Source: Aquiflexum lacus (GTDB lineage Bacteria > Bacteroidota > Bacteroidia > Cytophagales > Cyclobacteriaceae). Taken from it: DNA of 64,000 nt. Shown here one piece after another: positions 43,836 to 51,642 of this stretch (positions are counted from its first letter, which is position 1; each line of letters starts with the position of its first letter). The notes below the pieces were generated by a model. That model worked only from the letters and a program-made list of their open reading frames with translations, was not told the DNA's origin and did not search any database. The position numbers and the translations under genes are program-made. The stretch lies in NCBI RefSeq assembly GCF_015476655.1, contig NZ_JABFHF010000003.1:62001-126000 (forward strand). Direction: 5' to 3'.

Positions 43836-44772
43836 ATCTTTGCAAAAGATTGGATTGATTTTGGTGAGCGGTTTTCTTCTGGTCTCCTGTTTTGCACCGG
43901 AGAAAACCGTCACCAAGGACTATGAGGAAACCTTTACAGATATCGAAGAAATAGAGTTGGATGGCAGGTTTTTGGAAGTAACTTATGAAGGTAGGAGTGG
44001 AGATGCGGAAGTTTATCTCAACGCCTATCTTGAAGCTTCTGAAAGCAGTGGCATGGAAGTCAGGTACCGCAAATCCGGCTCTAAGCTTAAGATTGAAGTG
44101 GTAGGAGAAAGTATGGGTGGATGGAATTTTGGTAACCAACACAAAGGATATATCAGTTTGACAGGTCCCGAAGATATCAAGCTCAACCTTGCTAACAACT
44201 CAGGTTCCTTGGAAGTGATGAATGTAACCCATCGGGTCATCGACCTAAAGGTAAATTCAGGAAGCATCAAAGCAATCGGTTTGGAAGTGGCTGATATCAA
44301 CCTGACAGCATCCTCAGGAAGTATCAAAGGAGAAGGATTGACCGGGGATGTGATAGCACAGGTAAACTCCGGTAATATCACCATCATCGATGTGGAAGGA
44401 AATGTGGAAGCCAAAAGCTCCTCCGGAAGCCTCAAACTGGAAGATATTCAGGGCCTAGTCGCCGCCAAAGCTAACTCCGGTTCCATGAAATTTATAGGTG
44501 TAAAAGAACTCGGAGAACTGACAGTAACCTCAGGCAGTATCAGGGCAGAAAATTCCGGTTTGGGCAGAAACAGCACCTTCAACGCCAACTCCGGCAGCAT
44601 CACCATCCAAACCAACTCCGACCTCCAAGATTTCAACTTCGACCTTAGTGCTAATAGTGGGAGTGTTAAAGTAGGGGATAATTCTTCTGGGAAGAAATTG
44701 AATATTGATAACGGGGCTTCCAATACCGTAAGAGGGAAGGTGAGTAGTGGGAGGATTAGGATTGGGAATTGA
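43828..44772 (+). CDS. DUF4097/GIN-type beta-repeat lipoprotein
   Basis: The ATG at 43828 overlaps the TM2 stop and gives 314 residues with a lipobox (VSGFLLVSC, Cys near residue 20). The mature protein is a parallel-beta-helix-like repeat of the putative auto-transporter adhesin/DUF4097 type: about eight units with NSGS, SSGS or TSGS at turns (LKVNSGSIKA, LTASSGSIKG and so on). It is probably a surface-exposed or periplasmic lipid-anchored scaffold. Its last 225 bp are duplicated at 53325-53549, and the codon choice shifts from C-ending (AAC TCC GGC AGC) to AAT AGT GGG AGT within this segment. Confidence 0.8.
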   Translation: MYKSLQKIGLILVSGFLLVSCFAPEKTVTKDYEETFTDIEEIELDGRFLEVTYEGRSGDAEVYLNAYLEASESSGMEVRYRKSGSKLKIEVVGESMGGWNFGNQHKGYISLTGPEDIKLNLANNSGSLEVMNVTHRVIDLKVNSGSIKAIGLEVADINLTASSGSIKGEGLTGDVIAQVNSGNITIIDVEGNVEAKSSSGSLKLEDIQGLVAAKANSGSMKFIGVKELGELTVTSGSIRAENSGLGRNSTFNANSGSITIQTNSDLQDFNFDLSANSGSVKVGDNSSGKKLNIDNGASNTVRGKVSSGRIRIGN

Positions 44773-44773
44773 G
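44548..44773 (+). repeat. Left copy of the 225-bp direct repeat flanking the island
   Basis: This 3' part of the DUF4097 gene matches 53325-53549 over its full length without gaps. Two blocks are identical: 56 bp (44584-44639 with 53361-53416) and 35 bp at the very end (44739-44773 with 53516-53550). The remainder differs mainly at third codon positions. Confidence 0.85.
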
Positions 44774-45313
44774 GGGGGAGAGAGATTGGAAGATTTCAAA
44801 ATTGAAAAATTGGAAGATTAAGGCAGTTAATAATTCAGGATTTAGTGGTCAAAATTCAAGATCGGAATTAGATTATTGTGGATTCAGTAATTAAGTTATT
44901 GGAAAATGGGGATGAGTTGAATTAAGCTTTTGAAATATCAATAAACTTTTCCTTGTCATGCCGACGACAGGAGGCATCTACTAAGGTCAGAATTGGGAAT
45001 TAGACCATAGGTAATTTCAAACCTGTGGTTTTGTTTTTTCCATATATGGCAGTTTTTTTTCAAGAATTTTAATTTTATCAGTAACCCTAGGGTATAGAGC
45101 TTAAATGAATGATTTCAAAGGTGTATAACCCAAAATATATTTAAAAGAAACATGCCTTATTTGGAGTTATTTCAAGTGTATTCCGAAAATTTCCTGTAGT
45201 AATTAGCCATGGTATATTTTTTTGATTGGGTTTGTTTAGAATTTTTATGTAAGTATATTTAGAATTAGAAGGTTATTCTTTCATTTTTCAATCCTTACCA
45301 AAAACAATCTAAT
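44774..45313. other. Long leader region before the CHAT operon
   Basis: About 540 bp with no credible gene. The first 60 bp are GA-rich degenerate spacer. Near 44950-44990 lies a short fragment of the dispersed repeat (cttgtcatgccgacgacagg). The remainder is AT-rich and contains the promoter candidate at 45231-45261. Confidence 0.5.
45231..45261 (+). promoter_or_regulatory. Candidate promoter of the CHAT operon
   Basis: TTTG at 45231-45234 is followed after 19 nt by TATATTTA (45254-45261), one mismatch from TAnnTTTG. The leader to the first ATG is about 45 nt. No operator-like dyad is evident. Confidence 0.5.
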
Positions 45314-46222
45314 ATGGAAGAAAAAAAGTTAATGGGAGACTATGATGAAATGATTGGCGAATTAGGCCGTTTTTTGGAAAATAATAAAAGGCATTTTGGC
45401 GGAGAAAACTTTAAATTTCAGGAATCTCATTTCAAAACCACTTTTGAGGTGGACAGGGAACCAGCAGAATGTAAGCAACTAGAATTGTTGCCCGAGCAGG
45501 TTTCCCAAAGATTCAGTCGAAATTTTGTTGATGGCAAAGTTCCTCCTTCTCTAGTCAAAGCGCTTTCTCAAGATGAGTATTACTTATTGCTTTTTCCGCT
45601 AAATATAAATACCCAGTTTGCTTTCGATTTCATTTCATTGAAAGTGGAAATGGATGAAGCCAAAACAGGACGGAGCTTTGTCGGGGCTTTCCCCGATTCT
45701 TTTAAAAGCACTATTGTGGAGGGAAATTTTAACCTTGGTATAAGCGTGGATGGAGATGCAGGTTTGAAATTAAATACCATCACTTTGGATACTCCCGTGG
45801 CGGCTGTTAACGCGAATGCAGATTTGGGGGCAGGTTTAAAAGTAGGACTAACCTCCCAATGGTCTTTTAAAATAAGCAGAAGTTTTATTAAACGGAATGC
45901 AGGTAATAATACCACTTGGACGGGATGGGAATTCAAAAAAGCTCCTGATGGTGGCGGATTGAACAATACGATAGAGAATATAAGCCTTTTAATGAAGAAA
46001 CCTGTTGGGGCAGAATTTCCTACAATTAAGATTTCAGGATATGGCAGTAGAAGCGTAGGTATTTGGCCGGATTGGCTAATTAGGCTATTGGGCAACAAAA
46101 GTAGGTTGATGTCTCCAAAATTAAGGAAATTTATTCAGGAAGGCTTTTCTATAGGTTTAAACGGAAATCAAACAGTGATTTGGTCCTCAGATTTTTTCAA
46201 AGCTCATTTTGATATAAAGTAA
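45314..46222 (+). CDS. Unknown protein, first gene of the CHAT operon
   Basis: A 302-residue soluble protein that I do not recognise. The first ~110 residues look helical and charged. Residues about 140-190 alternate polar and small apolar residues with glycine and alanine (FNLGISVDGDAGLKL, AAVNANADLGAGLKVGL), a beta-rich pattern that could be amphipathic strands. The C-terminal part contains KISGYGSRSVGIWPDW and ends in AHFDIK. There is no signal peptide or TM helix. It is separated from the CHAT protease gene by 2 bp, so the two are surely co-expressed; it could be the protease's substrate, inhibitor or effector. No function is assigned. Confidence 0.75.
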   Translation: MEEKKLMGDYDEMIGELGRFLENNKRHFGGENFKFQESHFKTTFEVDREPAECKQLELLPEQVSQRFSRNFVDGKVPPSLVKALSQDEYYLLLFPLNINTQFAFDFISLKVEMDEAKTGRSFVGAFPDSFKSTIVEGNFNLGISVDGDAGLKLNTITLDTPVAAVNANADLGAGLKVGLTSQWSFKISRSFIKRNAGNNTTWTGWEFKKAPDGGGLNNTIENISLLMKKPVGAEFPTIKISGYGSRSVGIWPDWLIRLLGNKSRLMSPKLRKFIQEGFSIGLNGNQTVIWSSDFFKAHFDIK

Positions 46223-46224
46223 AA

Positions 46225-47946
46225 ATGGAAAAGTACGACTACAAGTTTAATTTCAATTCTCTAGAACAACTTGAATGTAACGGATTAGCGCTTAGAGAAA
46301 TACTTAATACTAATAATTATTTACTGCGGCTTTTAAAAAATTATTCACAGATTACCCAAATCCAAGTGAATCAACAAAAAGAAAGTGGCGAAGGAGAAGA
46401 GGCAGACGAAACTTTGAGAAATTTAGGGCTTTTACTCTGGAATTATATTTTTTCGACCAATGCAGAGAACCAGGCCATTACTGATTTGGAAAAAATTTAT
46501 AAGAACCGTTTCGATCATGAAAAATCGGGCAACATATTTGTTTTATGGTTTAAAGAAAGAAACCAAAAAATACGTTTTGAATCCTTACCTTGGGAGTTGC
46601 TTTTTTGGCCAGATTCCATATCCCCTGATGTAGATGGACAATTCCTTTTTAACCTTGAAAAAAATCGAATCATTCGTCAAGGTAATCCTTCAGAAAATAG
46701 TTTTGAAAGTAAAATTCCTCCTACGCTTTCTGAAAACGAAAATCTTAAAGTGTTATTTGTTGTCTTGGGATTTCCAGAGGATTTAAAAAACCCTAAATCC
46801 AATCAGGGATTTCAAAATAATGAGCTTTCGCCTTTCGAAGAGCAAAAGAAGGAGATGGAATGGGAGCCACTATCATATTTAAACGTAAAAGATGAGCTTT
46901 TAAATCTTGGCAAAAATGTAAAAAGTGAGATACGGATACTAATTAATGGGAAAGCTAAAGAAATCCACATCAATGGTACCCATACATCGGAGCAAGGACC
47001 AGAATTCATTACTTTCAGTTTGCTCCGTGATGAAATCACCACTTTTAAGCCAGATATTATCCATATAATCACTCATGGTAGATGTGATCCTCAAACAGGA
47101 ACTTTGGAAATGATGATCAATTCGAATGAATATCAATTAAGGCCTGTGTGGGACAAAACATTATCTGACAACTTGGTTGCGCTTTTTGATTCTAACCAGT
47201 GGACTATCCAAAACAAACCAAAGTTGATATATCTTGAAGTCTGCCAATCAGGCCAATCAAATTTCCCGATTAAACTTTCTGAAAGAGGGATAGGAATTAT
47301 CATAGCTATGTTTTACAACATCAAACAAAATATCTCACAGATAATTGCCATCAATTTTTATAAACATATTCTTTCAGAGGATCCCCTTGAGATTTTAGAG
47401 GCATTTCATAAAGCAAGGCGGTATTCTTGGGAGGAATTCGAAAAGAACGAGCTTGGATTTGGCCTTCCTCTGATTTATTATAATTATGATTGGGACGCGC
47501 ATTTGATAAATAATAATCACTTTAAAAAGGATCCAAAAAATAAAATTAAAAAAGAAGTCATTAAATATATTAGCGGCATTTTCAATTCAAATGTTCCAAG
47601 ACAGGCTGGAAATCAAAACGAAAACTCTAAGTCAGTCCAATTGAAAAATGAAATTAATAATTTAAAAAGTCGAAAATATGAATATGGAGAAAATGTAGAG
47701 GAATTAGTTACTTCATCTCTTGAAACATTGATAAGAGACACTGAAGTGAAAACAAAATGGCCACAGGCCATTACAGTTATTGAAGAATATTTAGAAAAAA
47801 ATTCAAATATAGTTATTGAAGAATATTTAAAGGAAAATTCAAATAGCTCACAAATGTGGAAAAATGACGAAAAAGAATCATTCCCAGGTCAAGATAGCCC
47901 TTTAACTTCTCAATCTAAATCTACTTCATTTCCAATCAGGCATTAA
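46225..47946 (+). CDS. CHAT-domain (caspase-like) protease
   Basis: A 573-residue cytoplasmic protein. The N-terminal ~125 residues are helical. The CHAT domain covers about 130-430: FESLPWELLFWPD and LEKNRIIRQ are the usual entry blocks; the catalytic histidine is His284 in IHIITHGR and the nucleophile is Cys340 in YLEVCQSG, each closing a hydrophobic strand as in caspases. GIGIIIAMFYNI follows in the place of the usual G-x-VIAMQ-type block, and FGLPLIYYNYD closes the domain. The tail (about 440-573) is charged, with a near-repeat of IEEYLEKNSN and IEEYLKENSN. No TPRs are in this protein; the helical-repeat partner is the next gene. Such proteases act as effectors in several bacterial defence systems. 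Confidence 0.85.
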   Translation: MEKYDYKFNFNSLEQLECNGLALREILNTNNYLLRLLKNYSQITQIQVNQQKESGEGEEADETLRNLGLLLWNYIFSTNAENQAITDLEKIYKNRFDHEKSGNIFVLWFKERNQKIRFESLPWELLFWPDSISPDVDGQFLFNLEKNRIIRQGNPSENSFESKIPPTLSENENLKVLFVVLGFPEDLKNPKSNQGFQNNELSPFEEQKKEMEWEPLSYLNVKDELLNLGKNVKSEIRILINGKAKEIHINGTHTSEQGPEFITFSLLRDEITTFKPDIIHIITHGRCDPQTGTLEMMINSNEYQLRPVWDKTLSDNLVALFDSNQWTIQNKPKLIYLEVCQSGQSNFPIKLSERGIGIIIAMFYNIKQNISQIIAINFYKHILSEDPLEILEAFHKARRYSWEEFEKNELGFGLPLIYYNYDWDAHLINNNHFKKDPKNKIKKEVIKYISGIFNSNVPRQAGNQNENSKSVQLKNEINNLKSRKYEYGENVEELVTSSLETLIRDTEVKTKWPQAITVIEEYLEKNSNIVIEEYLKENSNSSQMWKNDEKESFPGQDSPLTSQSKSTSFPIRH

Positions 47947-47976
47947 ACAGTCAATATCATTAAATAAATCAATTCA

Positions 47977-50900
47977 ATGAAACTGTTACCATCCTATGGC
48001 CAACTACCTGAAAATCAAGCATGGATTGCCTTGGCTTGTAATCTAATGCGTAAGTGTGACCCATGGCGGGCCTTAGAAAAATTAAAACAGGTTCATAGAG
48101 AGGACTTACCTTCTGAGGATTTATATTGGGTTTCGTTTACTTCAGCAAGGTGTAATGCCTGGCTACAGGATCGGAAATCATTTGAAAGGGAACATAATCT
48201 ATTGAAAGAATTGGGGACTCCATCCAAGGAATTAATCTTTTTAGAAGCAGAAATGGATTATTCTGAAGGATTCTTTCAAGAAGCACTAAAAATAATCAAT
48301 AATTTTCATCTAGAGTCAGTAGAATTTGATTCTCTTAAAAGGTTGTGTTTGGGCAGGTCAGTAATTTTGCTTCAGCCTAAAGATTCATTGAAGATTTTGA
48401 AAGAGATCAACTACGAATCCCTTGAACCTTGGTACCGTGATGCTTTTGATTCAATCTACAATTTGGCTGAAATGATGGTAGGCATAAAGGAGCCTGACGA
48501 ATCAATTCAAAGAACGGGTTGGATGTCCAATCTTCCGGAGGCGCAACTGTGGCGGGCATTTTTTTTGACATCAAAAGGAGATTATTCTCTGCCATTAAAA
48601 TTACAGGGCAATAATTATCCCAAGGAATTGGAAATTTATATAAATCTTTTAAATCTTCGCCTGTCAATAGAAACCCTCGAACCTTTCGACCTCTGTAAGT
48701 CAAAACTCGAATCCTTTTTAAAAAAGTACGGTCATCCTTCCAATTTAAAATGGGGACTGGCATTATCAGGCAAACCTGCTCACTTAAACTATCAGCTCTT
48801 CAGGGTTTTTATATCTGAGGAATCGGAAGTTGAAATTGCAATTGAGACTATCCATTCGTGGATAGTTTCTATCAAAAATCATCAAACTTCAAATGAAGTT
48901 GGGCAGGTATTTTCCCTAGGTTTTCTATATTGTTTGAAGGGTTATTTTTATGAAAAACTACAAAATTCTACAAAAGCTGCTTTCTCTTACTTAAAAGCCG
49001 CGGAAAGAAATTATTGGGACGGGGAAGTAGACTACGGATTTAGGAATTTTGAAAAAACAGAAAAACTTGATCAAGGTCTTTCTGATTTGTATTGGTATTG
49101 GGCTGACTCCGCTTATCTAAGTTCTTTCTCTATTGCTGATACCATAGAAAAAATGGAGCGATTGAAGATTGCTCAACAAATCTGGGAAAAAGGTTATATC
49201 AAAGATCCACCAAAGATGGCATGGCCTTTCATTACCATGTCTCGGATTGCCATGCATCAAGCTTATATACTACAGCATGATAATGGTATAGAAAATGTAA
49301 TTAAATCCATGCTGTATTGTTCAGTGGCTTTGATACTAGAGCCCAACAATAAAGATTGGAGTGGAACCTTGGCGAGCTTGTTCAATGGTCTAAATTTCAA
49401 TTGTATTGCATATGCACTTTCTTTATCAGTCTTGGGGAAAGAACCCAATGACCCATTTAGTATAGAAAACGCATTACGATCAACCATTAGTTTTGGTGAT
49501 CTAAAAAAGGCTAGCACTTATATGGAGCCTATTAAAAGCATCAATCCTGTTTTCCAAGAACAGTGTAGCATTTATGAAATGTACTTGGCAGGCGAATTGG
49601 ATAATGCGACAAGTTCCTTAAAAAAACTAGTGAGTCAGGCCGATTTCAAAGAGGATAAATGGGCAAGATACAGTTTGTGTGTAATAAGCTGGTTAAAGGG
49701 TGATATGGATTTTGCCTTGGAACAGGCAAAATGGTTCAGAAACAAGGAAGTTTCTACTGAATTGGATGAAAATCCAAATGAGCTTACTTTTGTCAGTCTT
49801 CTTGATCAAAGGGATATCATTAAACGTTTTGAGAAAAACGCCAAGCTGATTGGCAATCCCATACTGGAACCTTCGCTTTCAATAAACCATCTTTTATTGC
49901 TTCTTTTTAATGGACAAATAGATAAAGGAGAAAATCATTTCTGCCAACTTCTCAATTACCCCCTAATTGGTCTCAACCACCTTTACGACATAAAATTATT
50001 CCTGAAAAGACTGGTGGATTATTCAAAGTCTCTAAACCAACCTCACCATTCAGTTTTGGAAGAGATGATTGGCGGTGAAAATTCAGGCTGGATATTGGAA
50101 ATAAACCGGATTCAGGCCTCCCTTAGCCCTGAACTTGATCCATCTAATGCTAAGGTCTTTTTGGAGATGAAAAAGTTACAACAGATTTTACCCTCTGCCA
50201 ATTTTGGGGGAATGCATTGGGCATCTCTGAAGTTAGCTGAAGTCTATTTGTCTTTCTTATTGGAAGGAAAAGTCAGACCATGTATGGAGGTACTACTCGA
50301 TGTCCATCGACATGCTGCTACTCATATACCGGTGCCGATCACAGCTTTTTTTATATCATTAATAGAAAAACTCAAATCGTCAGATGAATATTGGGAAATA
50401 GATGAGTATATCAATTCACAAACTGACTTGTTGGATTTGGATGTAATTCTGAAAGAATGGCAAGAAGTGCTTAGTAAATTTGTTCAGACGGAAAGTAAAA
50501 TTTCGGATAGTACTTCATTTTCACCATTAGTGGTTGATATTCATGGACCTTCTTTAATACCTGAAGGAATGATTGAAGGCCAAGTTTCCACGGATGATTG
50601 GAGTCTCTTCAAATCAAGCTTACCCAAATACCGAAATCAATTTTTGGAAAGGTTTGGTTGGGAGATGCCTGCCATTCTATTCCGACCTATTTCCTACGAT
50701 CAACCTGAAGGAACTTTTATCATTCAAATTCACGGGGTATCTCTCTTCCTATGGCAAGTCAGGATTGGCTTCTGCTACCTCCTTGATATTCATTCAAAAA
50801 ATTTAGTTGATTTGGGAGTAAAAGCAGAAGCAATTATTGAAGAGCCTATACCCTTGGATCCAAGACCAGGTTGTTGGGTAGAAAACCGGTACCAAAGCTT

Positions 50901-51642
50901 GCTTAAGGATAATGGGCTAAATTTCCTTGACAACTATGATGTGATTATGGAATACTTGTGCCATGTAGTAGAGCGCGAGGCCTCCCAATTTGTGGATTCA
51001 GATCTGATCCATAAAATCCTCCTAAAATGGCATCTGCAACCTCAAAAAAATCATGAATTCGAAGGAGATGATCTAAACCGTCAAGCCTGGATGGGGAAAC
51101 TTATCAGAAGGCTAATTAGTCAACGGGTACCTTTAGCCGATTATCCCCTTATCATAAAGCAAATTGAAAGTTGGGGGGAAGAATTGCCCACTGTCACCGA
51201 AGCAGCTAATTTCATTAGGGAAATTCTACCGACAGTTCATTCATATGGACCTTACCTTTTAAATCACCCGATTTATTTAGATGCAGATTTAGAGGATCAA
51301 TTATCCGGTTTATATATCAATACCACCGTAGAACAGATGAATGGTGCAAATGGCTATCAAAAAGTAATCATGGGTACCCCAAATGAAATACAAGAAGCCT
51401 TAAACAATATTAGAACCTGCATTACCGATCAATTACTTCCAAACACTGGACCGTGGCCCGCCCAGCAACTTGTAATTACCAGTAATATCCAAATTAGAAA
51501 TGTATCCTCTGAATTGCTGGCATATGAGTTTCCACAGCTAACGGTGATTACGAGCAAGGAATTTGAAAATATTAAAAACAGTCAGCTTTCCGGCAGGTTT
51601 GATAGACTTTCTCAGAAACTAAACAAAGAAATCAAGAAATGA
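47977..51642 (+). CDS. Large helical-repeat protein with C-terminal FlhA/SctV cytoplasmic-like domain
   Basis: A 1221-residue soluble protein. Residues 1 to about 845 are all-helical with degenerate TPR-like pairs (ENQAWIALACNLMRKCDPWRA, then KGYFYEKLQNSTKAAFSYLKAAE cut at different points). From about 848 the sequence follows the cytoplasmic domain of the type III export gate: a helix with YRNQFLERFGWEMPAILFRP, a strand FIIQIHGV, the LDPRPGCWVE turn, a helix before VVEREAS, RRLISQRVPLADYPLIIK, and the closing LVITSNIQIRN then FPQLTVITSKEF. The TM export half of FlhA is absent. It starts 30 bp after the CHAT gene, and its stop overlaps the next start (ATGA). It probably acts as sensor and scaffold for the protease. 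Confidence 0.75.
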   Translation: MKLLPSYGQLPENQAWIALACNLMRKCDPWRALEKLKQVHREDLPSEDLYWVSFTSARCNAWLQDRKSFEREHNLLKELGTPSKELIFLEAEMDYSEGFFQEALKIINNFHLESVEFDSLKRLCLGRSVILLQPKDSLKILKEINYESLEPWYRDAFDSIYNLAEMMVGIKEPDESIQRTGWMSNLPEAQLWRAFFLTSKGDYSLPLKLQGNNYPKELEIYINLLNLRLSIETLEPFDLCKSKLESFLKKYGHPSNLKWGLALSGKPAHLNYQLFRVFISEESEVEIAIETIHSWIVSIKNHQTSNEVGQVFSLGFLYCLKGYFYEKLQNSTKAAFSYLKAAERNYWDGEVDYGFRNFEKTEKLDQGLSDLYWYWADSAYLSSFSIADTIEKMERLKIAQQIWEKGYIKDPPKMAWPFITMSRIAMHQAYILQHDNGIENVIKSMLYCSVALILEPNNKDWSGTLASLFNGLNFNCIAYALSLSVLGKEPNDPFSIENALRSTISFGDLKKASTYMEPIKSINPVFQEQCSIYEMYLAGELDNATSSLKKLVSQADFKEDKWARYSLCVISWLKGDMDFALEQAKWFRNKEVSTELDENPNELTFVSLLDQRDIIKRFEKNAKLIGNPILEPSLSINHLLLLLFNGQIDKGENHFCQLLNYPLIGLNHLYDIKLFLKRLVDYSKSLNQPHHSVLEEMIGGENSGWILEINRIQASLSPELDPSNAKVFLEMKKLQQILPSANFGGMHWASLKLAEVYLSFLLEGKVRPCMEVLLDVHRHAATHIPVPITAFFISLIEKLKSSDEYWEIDEYINSQTDLLDLDVILKEWQEVLSKFVQTESKISDSTSFSPLVVDIHGPSLIPEGMIEGQVSTDDWSLFKSSLPKYRNQFLERFGWEMPAILFRPISYDQPEGTFIIQIHGVSLFLWQVRIGFCYLLDIHSKNLVDLGVKAEAIIEEPIPLDPRPGCWVENRYQSLLKDNGLNFLDNYDVIMEYLCHVVEREASQFVDSDLIHKILLKWHLQPQKNHEFEGDDLNRQAWMGKLIRRLISQRVPLADYPLIIKQIESWGEELPTVTEAANFIREILPTVHSYGPYLLNHPIYLDADLEDQLSGLYINTTVEQMNGANGYQKVIMGTPNEIQEALNNIRTCITDQLLPNTGPWPAQQLVITSNIQIRNVSSELLAYEFPQLTVITSKEFENIKNSQLSGRFDRLSQKLNKEIKK

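Noticed and set aside
44448-44799. Minus-strand frames antisense to the DUF4097 gene
   Set aside because: They are shadows of the Asn-Ser-Gly repeat codons and recur antisense to the duplicated fragment.
45314-46222. Bacterial gasdermin as identity of the 302-aa protein
   Set aside because: Position next to a caspase-like protease fits, but I see no gasdermin-like N-terminus with Cys near position 3 and no short inhibitory C-terminal peptide, so no such call is made.
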